Below are positions 42,190 to 53,749 of a stretch of DNA of 64,000 nt, in pieces. The stretch spans positions 6,834,501-6,898,500 of the forward strand of contig JAHQIY010000001.1 in NCBI GenBank assembly GCA_019054805.1, given 5' to 3'. The position numbers and the translations under genes were made by a program. The stretch is from Brachionus manjavacas (taxonomy: Eukaryota; Rotifera; Eurotatoria; Ploima; Brachionidae). Position 1 is the first letter of the stretch. Every line of letters begins with the position of its first letter. A model generated the notes under the pieces. That model did not search any database and was not told the origin of the DNA. It saw nothing but the letters and a program-made list of their open reading frames with translations.

Positions 42190-44515
42190 GCTTACAATTA
42201 AATAAATTGATTAATAAATGTTTAATTTAAATCAGTTGTTTTTCTATTTAAATTTAAATTTAAACTATTATAATAATTTATTATAATATTTCAATATAAG
42301 GAGAAAATTATGGTCCATTTAAATCGATCACACAAATTTTTAATAAAATACCACAATTTTATTTAAAAAAAAGAGTTAAAAACTTTTTTTATTTATAACC
42401 ATAAAACTTCTGTATGATCAAGCCGACTGAGTTAAAATTTTTTTAAAGAGTTTAAGCCAATACCACCAAGTTCACGAGCTTAGTGTCCAGTCGTCTTCGA
42501 TGTATTTCATAGAAAATTTTTTATTGATTGTATATTATATAACGTAAGCGAAAAAGATCTAAAAATGACAGTTATTACATATTTCAGTGTCTAAAATAGC
42601 GAAATTCACTAAAGTCGGAAAAATGTCATAAAAATAATTTTTTTAAGATATTTTTATTGCTTTTTGTCTGGTGAGCGAGAAAGTGTTTTACATTTAAGAA
42701 AATTTTGTTATTTTACCAATTTTACGCAAGCATACAAAAATCAGAAATTAAACTATTAAAGTAAAAAAAAGTTTTTGTCAAAATATTTTTAAATATTTTA
42801 ATGTTATTTACTATTTGGACAATAAACTAAATAATTTTGTTTATAACAAGTTGGCCAAAAATCCACAAAAACTGCCTTTTTAAATATTAAAAGGAGCTGT
42901 ATTATCCAAAAAACTAAAAAAAATTCTATAATTTTTGTTCCAAAATTAATTTGTAATCCAAGGAGACAAATTGAAGCTAATGATCAAATGTAAATTTCAA
43001 AATCAAAATTTTTGGTTTTTGACTTAAATTATAAGGTATTTTTTATCAATTTTTAAAAATAAATGACTAAACTTTATTAAACATTATTTGTTTAAACAAT
43101 AATTAGGTAGAAAATTATATGAATTTTTACCTGAAGTAAATTGAATAGTTAATCAATATTTTGAAATCTTACAATAAAAAATTTAACTTAGTTTCGGCTT
43201 AATATAATTTAATTGATATTTAAATATCATTTAAAGCGTTTATTTGAGCCATAATTTGGATACCTAAATGTCGATTTTAAATTTTCTTCAAAGTTTTCTA
43301 GTAAAGATTTTAGAAGAATCGATTAAAAGGTCAAATAGGGAAAAAAAAATTGTTTTTTTATAATTAAAAAAAAAATTTAATTTTTCATTTTTTTATGATT
43401 TTAATCGATTAAATTTTGATCATTTAATTATGATCATGAACTTCAAGTTGCCATCCTAGGACTAGAAATTTTATACTTAGCTTTTGCTTAATAGCGTAAT
43501 TGCTCGATTTTAGTAAAATGTCACTATAGTTTGGTATACGGAAGGCTATTTTAAGGAGTCCTCATCGTACTGCCACGCCCATTACAGAGCGTCAGTTTCA
43601 TTAAAATAAACTGTTATTTGACTTTTTCGTAAAACACCGAAATAATTTGAACTTAAACATTAGTTAGTTAAGTTACTTTTTCTAACAAAAAAAAATCAAG
43701 TCAAAATATTTCTCTTAAAAAATTTTGAAATTTTGCATTATTAAAATATAAAGGAGCGACATTCACCATTGTCGAAAAATGTCATAAAAATAATTTTTTT
43801 AAGATATTTTTATTACTTTTTGTCTGGATGGCGAGATAGTGTTTTTCAGTTAAGAAATTTTTATTATTTTACCAAATTTACCAACGCAAGCATTTTAAAA
43901 AAAGTCAAAATATTTCTCTTAAAAAATTTTGAAATTTTGCATAATTAAAATATAAAGGAGCGACATCGTTCCATAATAAATAAAAATCAATAAATGCTTA
44001 TCAACATATAGAATTTTAGAGAATTTGTAATTTTTTTAATACGATACATTTTTTTATTATAATATATCTAGAAACCTTAATAAAGATTTAATTTCTGAAG
44101 AAATTATGAAAAAATTTAAGTTATGATTTTAGGAATAGAGGGAATCTAATTGAACTGATGCCCAAAACAATATAAGTAGAAAAGCATTCGAATATTTTTA
44201 CTTGTGTGATCAAGAGATCAACACTGAAGTTTTCTAAATTTCAATTCTCGATCACATCAACTTAATTTTTAAAGCTTATAAAAAAAATCCAATTTTAGTA
44301 TTTAACTTATTTTTATATTAATTTAACCTTTCAGAACAATTTAAAGTTTTATTCTAAATTTTTTTAAAACTTAACAATAACAAAAATATCAAAAGTAGAG
44401 TGTGTGGTAGTTAGGGAGACCTAATTTTTATCCGAAGAAATCAAAAGTTGACCTTTGAAAATTTATTTGTCATTTAAAAAATCATTCGAGTTGTAATAAT
44501 AAATAAAATGGTATT
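42190..44515. other. Intergenic stretch with internal direct repeats
   Basis: No gene. 42616-42740 (starting aaaatgtcataaaaataatt) is repeated at 43776-43890. 43699-43762 (aagtcaaaatatttctctta...) is repeated at 43908-43972, ending in ataaaggagcgacat both times. Confidence 0.65.
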
Positions 44516-44520
44516 CAATT

Positions 44521-44954
44521 TTAGATTAAAGATTTTCGACCTAAAAAGGCATTGCAATTTGGGCAGTAATGATGTGAATCTTTGCAAGAGTCCACGCAAA
44601 ACGGTATAAATTGACATCCTAAATCGCATCCAATAAAACAAAGTCCGATACAAATTAACCATGTTCCGCCTCCCGTTTTATAATTTACTCTGGTAATTAC
44701 TTGCGCTTTACATGTAGGGCTAAAAAATTTAAAAAAAAATGTTTATTAAAATATATTTAAACTATATTATAAACGTTAGGCAAAAATTACCATGTAACAT
44801 GAGATGGGTCTTTGCCTAGCATGAGAGCTTGATTTAGCACAGGTTGTATTACAACTGTTGTCTGTGGTGGTTGAGATTGGTAAGCAGGTGGTGGTGGGTA
44901 ATTTGACGATCCAGGGATTACCGGTGTTGGTCCATCTTCAAATTTTTTATCCAT
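44521..44954 (-). CDS. LITAF-domain membrane-associated protein with PPPPAY N-terminus
   Basis: Minus-strand exons 44954-44791 and 44719-44521 join across a 71-bp phase-2 intron to 120 residues. The N-terminus has NYPPPPAYQSQPPQ; a P-P-x-Y motif here is typical of LITAF proteins and recruits WW-domain (Nedd4-like) ligases. The domain starts CPTCKAQVITRV, has a hydrophobic core (TWLICIGLCFIGCDLGCQ) and ends IPFCVDSCKDSHHYCPNCNA. Same intron position and phase as the gene at 41.8 kb. Endosomal membrane trafficking role is from the family. Confidence 0.9.
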
Positions 44955-44959
44955 ATTTT

Positions 44960-46900
44960 TTTTATCGATTTTTTTTCTAAAAAAGCTTTAATTTTTAGCT
45001 TTTGTAAGGAAAATAAAATTTTAAAAGGCTTCCTACCTTATTACAAATGTAAAAAAAATGCTTGAAAAATCAATTCAATCAACAAAATTCAAAAAATTTA
45101 ATTTAAAATTTTGATTTAAAAATAAAATTTTATCCCATTAAATATTAAAACTTTAATTTTGAAATTGTTTCAATCAGAAGATTTTGATTCATATATTTGT
45201 TGAGTTAATATAAAAAAAATATTTGATCTGTTTTCGAATATTTGTCTTGTTTTTCTATATTTTTATAATGTCATGGAAACTTCATGATCTAATTCATTAT
45301 CTTGGATAATTTTATATTTCCTGATTAAAAATTAACGTAAAGATAGAAAAAATTATTTGTCTCTAAGGTGTTTGGAAATTCCTAGCTTTAAATTTTATTA
45401 CTATGATTCGAGTTGCTTTAAAAATTTAGAATTTTTATGAAAATTATTTTAATTCATTTTTACTTTATAAATGCTTTTTTAGAGGTAACTTTTTGCGTTC
45501 AAAAAATATTTTCCTATGACGTAATCTACAATTATTTTTTATTATTAGGTTTAGCTTGAGAACATTTTAAGTATTTCGAAATATTGATTAAATTTTTTTA
45601 CTGTAAGACCACTTATTTAGTTACAGCTTATTCGAATTTTTGCTAATTAAAACAAGAGGAAGATGCAGGTTGAATTTGAAATCCCTAAAATCTGAAAATC
45701 TCAGGATATATGAAATTTAATAATTATAATAATAATACGAGTTCAAATTAAATTATTCTATTATATCTGTAAAAATTAAAAATATTTATACCAAAAACTT
45801 CAACCTTAGTTAAAATTGCTGAAAAGAAAACATCCTAAAGTCTCCGACTATTTTTTTTTGCTAAATTAAAATATTTACTTGTAGACAAAATTGCCTATTT
45901 AAACATGATTAGAAAGAAATTACGGATATATTTTTAAAGTTTTAGGCATCTCAACCCTTAACCAATTTAAATCCATGTAAAAAACGTCATCCAAGTAGCG
46001 TCATTGAAATTTTGAAAATATAAATTTTGAATTTTGAATACGAATTTAAAACATGATTGTTTAATCCTGACTAAAAATAAAAATTTTATATTTATTTAAC
46101 AATTATAGAAAATTATTGTGAAATTACAAAAAATAAAATATTTGGTTCCTAAAATTTTAACACTGTATCGAAATATGATATTTCATTTTATTTTTAATTT
46201 CGATACCACGGTTAAGTTAATTTAATTTAATAAAAAAATTAGTTAAAATATATATAAAATAAAATAAAATAAAGATGACTTGTACTTATTAGCTTTAAAA
46301 ATAAAAGAAAAAAATATTCGTAATTAGATCTGGATTTTCATCTAATTTTGATTATTTATATTTCAAAAGTACGATTTATTTTTCAAGCCTGTTTTAATAA
46401 TAATATGCTAATAAAAATCTTTGTTTAAACTGCTATTTGATGCTTGTAGAGCAAAAATTACATCAAAATTTAAGCGAAATTCAACCATTATTTCCTACAG
46501 ATTATGTAAAATTAAAATGATAAATCTAATTAATAAATAAAAAATTCACAAAAAGCTAAAAATAAAGTAAATTATTAAAATTTTAATTTAAAAAACATTG
46601 ACAATAGCAACCTTAATCGACATATTTTTTATTTCTTTTTATCGATTTTATAAATTTTTCCTTTAATTTTTTCAAATCTTACTTCTTTGAATAAAAAATA
46701 ATAATTTCTTTAATCTTTTGTAAATTATGTAAAATTTTTCGCATTCAAAATAAACGAAAAGCCTTTATAACTTATTTATCTATGCACTCTTAAACAAATT
46801 TTATGAAATTCATAATTTCTATCCACATTAGCTTTAAATTTAAAGAAATTAAAAAATTTTCTTGGCCAATTTTATTGTCAATAAGAATTTTTAAAATGAA
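44960..46900. other. Long A+T-rich intergenic stretch
   Basis: About 1.9 kb with no supported gene, repeat family or motif. Confidence 0.5.
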
Positions 46901-46907
46901 AAAAAAA

Positions 46908-47557
46908 TTAATAATAAAATACATTAGAAGCACAAGCAATAGGGTTTAATCTCGCGAATTCACATTTTCGCGAAGCCTCATCAAAGTAAGTTCTCTCTCC
47001 CACGAACGGACAGGCATAGGATTTTCTCTGTTGACCAAAAACACATGCATGAAATATGTCGCAATATTTTCCATCTCGCCAGTGACCTGTTGGTTTATAA
47101 GTGCAATCAAATGGAACACCACCAATTAGATTTTCAATAATTAGTTCTCCAGTGTTCGTATAGGTTTGCTGCTGAATAATGTAGGGTCTATATTCAGCTG
47201 GTAATTGAACAGGTTGGAAAAAAACTGGTAAAGGCTGATCAGTGAAACCAGTTTGTGGTAAATTAGTGTCCAAATTATCATCAATTGTTTCTGTTTGATC
47301 TTCTGTTCGATCTGCTGTTTGATCTGCTGTTTGATCTGCTGTTTGAGAGTAAAGCTGAGCAAAAGAAGTTGTACTCTGTGAAATCATTTTATCCTGGTCT
47401 TTAGTCGTCCATTCTGGTTTTACTTCATTTCCTGGTTCTTGCTGAATTGATGCAGAACATAAACAGCTGATTACAACCAATAAATATGCTAATGCAAAAT
47501 AATTAATTTTTAATCAAAAAGGAATTAAATCAATTTACCAAACTTATTTAGATTCAT
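46908..47557 (-). CDS. Secreted CBM14 chitin-binding protein with Gln/Thr/Asp repeat
   Basis: Minus-strand exon 1 47557-47539 (MNLNKF plus one base) and exon 2 47488-46908 join across a 50-bp phase-1 intron, giving a signal peptide MNLNKFAYLLVVISCLCSAS. Then comes a charged region with a short tandem repeat of DQTA/DRTE type (QTADQTADQTADRTEDQTE), the shared lead-in (YIIQQQTYTNTGELI) and a six-cysteine CBM14 domain (FDC, FHAC, CPFVGERTYFDEA) ending ASNVFYY. About 199 residues. The intron position matches the gene at 38.5 kb. TATA box at 47606-47613. Confidence 0.9.
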
Positions 47558-47605
47558 CTTTTTTCAAAGTTTTTTTTTTATAATCACTGATAAATTTTAT
47601 ACAGT

Positions 47606-47613
47606 TATTTATA
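47606..47613 (-). promoter_or_regulatory. TATA box of the minus-strand CBM14 gene
   Basis: Reverse complement TATAAATA, 49 bp before the ATG at 47557. Confidence 0.65.
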
Positions 47614-47619
47614 GTCTTG

Positions 47620-48715
47620 ACCTCCGGTTAATTAAGTAGATTAAGAAAAGTAAAAATAGGTCTTATGCCAAATTTTAAAAGGATTTAAGAAAAAATGTGA
47701 TAAGTTCTTGCATAATCATTTAGGATATGTGATCAGGTTTCAATTTTTGAAGGATTATTTTTTGTCGGACGATAATCTTTCAAAAAATTTAAATCTTTTT
47801 TAGAAAAAAAAATTAATTAAATAATAAAAAAAATATGTTAAAGTATTAAGTTTCAATTATTTATTTTTGAAATATTTTTATTTTATTTAGGATTTCATTA
47901 GTCTGTTGTAATTTTTTTTCTTAGTTAGTTGCAGCAGAAATTATAAAAGAATTAGAAAACAAAAATGTGTTGATCAATGACTCGATTAATGAGCTGAAAT
48001 ATTCCCGGTATAATCATAAAGACCATCATACGAGCTAATAAATGGCAATCAAGTACTGACTTCAGATGATTAGTTTTGAAAATCGAATATACTATTTGAT
48101 TTAGTATTTGAATATTTTTTAAATAAAAGGACATTGGCCACCCCGAAATTGAATTTTTTTTAAAGGAAAAACAGATATCATAGAATTAAAATAGACCTAA
48201 AAATACACATGATCACCAAGTTTTGTAATTTTTAAAAATTCCGTTTCTTTGTAAAGTAACAGGCAAAGTTGGACACTTTCAAAAGTATGTTGAACTAGAA
48301 GCCCAATAACTCAGGATCGAAATAACTTTATGATATCGCAGACCCCTCGATAGTTAGCTAAAGAATATAAATTAGTAGTCGATTGGACTTGGTGATATAT
48401 TTAAAAGCTCATACAAATGAAAAACCTAAAAAACCTAAAAAACCCTATTTTAGCACTTCAAGGTTCGGTTTGACCCTGTTTCTACCATACAACCATTTAA
48501 TATAATCAGAAATTCTGAAAGCTCGTAAAAAGCTGTATTAAATCCCAAAATTTCAGCCGTATCCGGTTAGCAATGCAAAAGTCATTATAGTTTAAAGATT
48601 TAAAGACAAATTTAAAATCCACATTAAAGCATCCAAATTATAAAAAAAGTTAAATTTTGTTTTTCAAAATTTTAAAAAATTGACTAAGATTTTCAGATTA
48701 AAATTTATATAATTA
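47620..48715. other. A+T-rich intergenic stretch
   Basis: Nothing supported; a less A+T-rich part around 48260-48500 shows no coding frame. Confidence 0.45.
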
Positions 48716-48720
48716 TCTTT

Positions 48721-49255
48721 TTGATAAAAAGACTAACAATTAAATTCCAAAGTGGCATCAATAAAGTTAATTGGACAAAACTTCCTACTAGACGTAACTC
48801 GATAGCTTCATCAGGGCCAGCTCAAGGAATCAGGGGACATAAGAGAAGACTATCAGGGCAGAACATTAAAAATTGTAGTCAGAGGGAACACTTTTTTATC
48901 AATAGAGCAGTAAATGTGTGGAACAAGCTTCCTGAGGAAGTGATCAATTCGAAATCCATTTTTTAACTATTTATTAGATAATTTCTATATTCTAATAAAT
49001 AGATAAAAAATGGATTTTGTTGGGTGGAGCAGGTCGGTGGAGCAAGTAGGTTGGATAGATGTGTCTAGTACTTATTCTATCGGTTGAGAGCTGGCAGTTG
49101 GACGGAAAGAAACAATTTTTTTCTTCGAAATTTGGATAATTATGAAACTCCTAATATTTTGTCGTGTAAACGGTGTAAATAGCTACCATAGTAGTCTTCC
49201 GTGTAAGACTTCTCCGCAAGTTTCTTGCAGTTGCTAATTATTATTATTATTATTT
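48721..49255 (+). mobile_element. LINE 3' fragment (family A) carrying a foldback
   Basis: Plus-strand frame reads WTKLPTRRNSIASSGPAQGI, RGHKRRLSGQ, HFFINRAVNVWNKLPEEVIN, homologous to the fragment at 1.0-1.24 kb. The frame stops at a 27-bp-arm foldback (48952-49017). Beyond it non-coding 3' sequence ends in tctccgcaagtttcttgcag and an (ATT)n tail, the same 3' module as at 0.54-0.6 kb. Confidence 0.85.
48952..49017. repeat. 27-bp-arm foldback inside the LINE fragment
   Basis: aaatccattttttaacta...(48952-48978) is complementary to 48991-49017 with one mismatch; 12-nt loop. Confidence 0.9.
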
Positions 49256-49259
49256 TCAA

Positions 49260-49840
49260 AAAATTGATAAAAAATACTTTTTTTAAATCATACACTAAAA
49301 AATTTTGATGTGAAATTCACATTTGATCATGAACTTCAATTTGCCGAATTTATATCCTAGTAAGAAATAAGTCTAGAATTTGAATTTGAAAAAAAAATAT
49401 TATTTAATAATTAAGTCTGATGGTTATTCTTGTTCTGCTTATCAATTCCAGTTTGAAAAATTAATTTTTGAACAAATTTTAAACAAGTATTTAATTTTTT
49501 CTTAATTTGAATTTATAAATTGAATTTCAAAATGAATCAAATTTAGGTTTTAAATTTGAAATTTAGCCACTTAGAAATTCAAAAAGAAAATGAAATTTTT
49601 GAATGAATTTTTTTGAATTTAATTTTTTTAAGCCTTTTTTTATCTAAAAGTTAAAATATTTTTCGAAAGCAAGTGCAATTTCAACATTAAAAATAATCTT
49701 AAAGTTCAACAGATCAAACCACACGAGAACAGGTGGCAATCAAACCATTAATTTTCAACTTTTTCTAAATAACTTTGCTACAAAAAATACGTTCAAATAC
49801 TCTTTAGTGGCTTTAAAAAAAGCTATTTGATTTGAAATCT
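49260..49840. other. A+T-rich intergenic stretch
   Basis: Nothing supported between two oppositely oriented LINE fragments. Confidence 0.45.
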
Positions 49841-49842
49841 TT

Positions 49843-50450
49843 TAGTAGTAGTAGTAGTAGTTCTTGCTGCGACACCTAACATGTAGATTGTCTAAGCCCA
49901 TCACCGCCAAATGGCCGTCTAGAGCTGTAGCAGCCGATTCCATTGAACTTATCTAAAGCCATTTTAAAATTAGCGGTTGACTTGGATTTCACCACGTTTT
50001 CTGGCAACCTATTCCAATGCGGAACTACTCTGTTTGAGAAAAATACATGTCTGGCATTTACTACAGCCGCAAAATCGTTTCTAATTTTAGCTGGGAAACT
50101 TTCTCTCTGGACTCTGATGCTATTTCCTCTTAACGCCCCGGCTGGTCCCTTGTTTTCTGATTTATTCACTAGATTCTTGATCAAGCTTACCTTTTCTATT
50201 CCATTCACTAGTTTGTACATTTCAATCAAGTCCCCTCTCACTCTTCTTTCACACAGCTTTGTCAGTCCTAATTTTGTCAGCCTCTTTTCATACGGCATGT
50301 TTCTTACAGACAAAGGTATTTTTGTTGCCCTCTCTTGCACCTTTTCCAACGCATTCACGTCCATTTTCATACTTGAATTCCAAACCTGCACTGCGTAATC
50401 TAGGTAGGGTCTCACCATGGATATATACAATCTAACCCACAGTCTTTCCT
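49843..50450 (-). mobile_element. LINE ORF2 C-terminal fragment with (TAC)n tail
   Basis: Minus-strand frame 50430-49876 (184 codons, uninterrupted): MVRPYLDYAVQVWNS, LEKVQERATKIP, YEKRLTKLGLTKLCERRVRG, DLIEMYKLVNGIE, then the RGN...R, FFSNRVVPHWNRLPENVV and FKMALDKF blocks. RxYLDY--QVWNP and R-RGDLI--YK are diagnostic LINE C-terminal blocks. The 3' end is a (TAC)n run seen as agtagtagt at about 49843-49860. 5' truncated near 50450. Relatively young. Confidence 0.9.
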
Positions 50451-50649
50451 CTCTACTTGTAAACGTTTTTATTAAAATCTTTCAATTTTTGAAACATATT
50501 TTACAATTTTTAATTTTTTTTTTTAAAAAATTATTAAAGAATAAGTCAACTTTAAATTTTCTCTTTTAATTTTATTGACAAAAACATAAAAAAAGGAAAT
50601 TTTACTAATAGAAAAAATGCTTGTTTTGAATTTTTTAATTATTTATTAT

Positions 50650-51138
50650 TTAATGGAAAAATATTTTAGACCGACATGCAGATGGATTTGCTCTCAAAAA
50701 TTCACATTTGTGAGTATAGTCATCAAAATAGGTATATTCACCAACATATGGACATGAATAGGTTTTTTTTTGATGACCAAAAACACATGCGTGAAAAATG
50801 TCACAATAAGTCAAGTCTCTCCAGTGACCAGTTGGGCGAGTCGAGCAGTCGAAATCAATGCCACCGACTAAATTTTCAATAATGCTCTCTCGGGTATTTG
50901 TGATGACATGCTGTTGTATTCTGTAGGGGTTTGAGGGTCGAGTTTGAACAGTGCTAGGGTCATTTTTCGGTGGCTGTTTTGGTGGTAAGTCAATTTTTGA
51001 AGCAATTAATGTCCCCAAACCAGCTAACTGTTTTGAATTTAATTCCCATGGTCGAACTGCTTTGTCATTTCTCCAAAATTGGGCTTCAATAACTAAAATA
51101 AAAGTTCCAAAAACTAAAATAGAAATTTTATGAATCAT
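50650..51138 (-). CDS. Secreted CBM14 chitin-binding protein
   Basis: Single minus-strand exon, 162 residues. Residues 1-19 are a signal peptide (MIHKISILVFGTFILVIEA). A Trp/Lys/Pro-rich linker follows, then the lead-in in variant form (YRIQQHVITNTRESI) and a CBM14 domain (FDC, YCDIFHACVFG, CPYVGEYTYFDD, CEF) ending RSKIFFH. TATATAAA at 51184-51191 lies about 46 bp before the ATG. It is the most diverged of the six paralogs in the lead-in (Arg for the conserved Gly). Confidence 0.92.
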   Translation of the reverse strand: MIHKISILVFGTFILVIEAQFWRNDKAVRPWELNSKQLAGLGTLIASKIDLPPKQPPKNDPSTVQTRPSNPYRIQQHVITNTRESIIENLVGGIDFDCSTRPTGHWRDLTYCDIFHACVFGHQKKTYSCPYVGEYTYFDDYTHKCEFLRANPSACRSKIFFH

Positions 51139-51183
51139 TTTTTAACTTATCAAATGTTGATTAATATTGGGTTAAGATTGTCT

Positions 51184-51191
51184 TTTATATA
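51184..51191 (-). promoter_or_regulatory. TATA box of the CBM14 gene at 50.65-51.14 kb
   Basis: TATATAAA on the minus strand, about 46 bp before the ATG. Confidence 0.6.
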
Positions 51192-51563
51192 GGCTTGATT
51201 TTAATTGAATACAAATAAAGATTAGTTTAACTTAAATAATATCTAGTTTTATAAATTTGTTTGATAAAAATTAATGTTTTGGATTTTTTAAAGTCCTAAA
51301 TTAAGTTAAAACCTTTTGTTCAGTAAACAAAAAATTAATTCGACTACTTTATATAAGAAATAAAAATGCGCAAAAAATTATAAAGCTAAAAAGATGAGCC
51401 TCTTTTGTATTCAAAAATCCTTTATCTGAAAAATTAGAATTATTTTAGAGAATCAAAACGAGATAGATAAAATACTCGGCTCCTTTGGATACTTTACTAT
51501 ATTTTTTTATTTTACTTTTAATAATTTAATAATTTTAAACTATTTTTTTATCGTATTTAGAGA

Positions 51564-53613
51564 TGGTTTAATTTTTTGTGTTTGAATTACAAAATGTATC
51601 CGATGTTGAAATAAAATTGAAAAAGTGCGATATTTCAAATTATTTTTTCAGTTTCAAATAAAAAAATAATTTTAAGTTAATATTGCAAGCATGAAAAACT
51701 TGGTGTTTTTTTATGATTCTGACTTTAGGTTTGTGATATGATGATCCTTAAGATAATACTTGTAGTTTAAAAAACTATCTACGCTCTGTTTTTTATTTTT
51801 ATCAATTGAGTATTTGTTAAAAAGCACCAAACGAAAGTAAGTTATCACTAAAGTCAAAATTTTATAAGATGAAAACAAAGTTTTTCGTGTTTTTGTCAGT
51901 GAGGTAAACTTTGGTTCACCTGTTACTGAAACGATTCTTGTTCTCAGGTTTCATCAACTATTAGTTCACCTAATTTAAAAAAGCTAATGTAATGATAAAA
52001 AAAAGATAGGAAAGATAATTACAAAGAAAATTCAAAGAAAATTAAAAACTATTAACCAATTTTTATATCAGTTTCGAGAATAAGGCATTCTATTAAATTT
52101 TGAGCTTTTTTCAATTTGTTCCCATAATCTAAAAATCTTTCGTCTAATTCTATTTTTGAACAAAAAAATTGGATAAACCAATAGTTCATAAAACCTGAGA
52201 ACAAAATATTTGGGATAATAAGTGAACTATGGTTCACCTAACCGACTAGATCCAGTTTTTTAATGATTGAATATAAAAATCTAATCAAAATGAATTATTT
52301 ATCTATTTTTTTTTCTTTTTATTTATGGTAACACAGCCTAAATGTATTTAATGTAAATTTGGTGACGTAATTTGAAAAACCGAAATATATCAGTCGTTTT
52401 ATTTTCTTTTTAACCCACATATTTTTGTAGACCTTGAAGAGAGGAATCCAAATATATACATGAAATATTTTTAAAAAATTTTTAAACCTTTTTTTTTTAT
52501 TCAAAGTTTTTTTTCGGCTAATTTGGTAGAAATTTTCAAATTAGTAATTAAGTTTGACAATTTTTGATCCGATGACGGAACAAGTTTGAACTGGCCTTAT
52601 TTGCTTATCGTTTTCAGCGGGTCTTAATTAATAGAAACTAATTTTACTAGAGGTTAATGAGATATCACCTCAATACCCAAAAATCCCACCCATTTACCCC
52701 TAAAAATAAAATATTTAACATAATTAGACTGAAAGGACAAAAATGATCACAATGACGTCTTTTTATGAAAAATTTAAAATTTTGTTTCTCCTTTTTTACA
52801 AAAATATTTTGATTTTATTTGATAAAAATATTCATTCTGTATTACCAAAAATCGTCAATATATTATAAAAATGAATCGGAATAAACAAAAAGAAGTTAAA
52901 AAAAAAGTATTCGATGGAAGATCTTGATAACGCAAAAAAAGATGTTTTTGAAAAAAAATTGAACACTACTAAAGCTTCAAATTTATACAACATTCCGAGA
53001 CAGATCTTTATAACTTATCTTTTTATCTAAAAAAAAAATCAAACATAAAAATTTATTTTGAATTCGTTAATAATTCATTTAAATTTTTTTCTAAATAGTT
53101 ATGTTGTAGCGTATATTTAAAAGAATAATAATAAAGAATATTTTAGATATTTATATTTTTAAAAATAACATTTAAAATCCTTTTTTTAATTCTTATTGGG
53201 CTAATTGGGTGAATTCGGTGAATATCCTGAAATAGAGGTTAGTTCTCGGGCTAAATATTTACAAAATCAGGGGTAACTGGGTTAACCTAATTCACCCAAT
53301 ATTAATTTATATTATTAAACTATATTTTTAGTTTTTTCATATGTTTCTAGTCTGAATGAGCATTTGCTCGGGAAAAAATAAATAAATGAACTATTTAAAA
53401 ATGAAAAAAGAATTTTCAATTTTTCGATTTTAAAATAAAAATTTAACTCTTTCTATTTCACTAAAGAGTTTAATTTCAAATATGAACATGCTTGCAATAT
53501 TAACTTAAAATTATTTTTTCATTTGAAACTGAAAAAATAATTTGAAATATCGCACTTTTTCAATTTTTCAACATCGGATACATTTTGTAATTCAAACACA
53601 AAAAATTAAACCA
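51564..53613. mobile_element. ~2 kb element with ~125-bp inverted arms
   Basis: 51564-51693 (starting tggtttaattttttgtgttt) is the inverted copy of 53488-53613, with a 4-bp indel and few changes. The interior has no transposase; it holds repeated ttcacc/ggtgaa words and, near 53353-53395, a LINE-tail-like ctgaatgagcatttgctcgg followed by aaataaat. Read as a non-autonomous DNA transposon or foldback element. No clear target duplication. Confidence 0.7.
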
Positions 53614-53639
53614 GATTTAATTTAATTTTGTTTTAATAT

Positions 53640-53745
53640 GAAGCCTGGCCAGTCCGAACGCGACCAAAATAAGGCTGCCGATTTGGCGCAGCTTATTATC
53701 TACTTGGATAGAAAAAGGACAATTATTATTATTAATTTGGCGGTA
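53640..53745 (+). mobile_element. LINE 3' tip
   Basis: Reads KPGQSERDQNKAADLAQLII then YLDRKR, running into an (ATT)n tail; G+C-rich compared with its surroundings. This is a very short 5'-truncated LINE end. Confidence 0.6.
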
Positions 53746-53749
53746 AGGA

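Noticed and set aside
50676-50882. Plus-strand frames over the 50.65-51.14 kb CBM14 gene
   Set aside because: Antisense shadows of a gene with signal peptide and six-cysteine domain.
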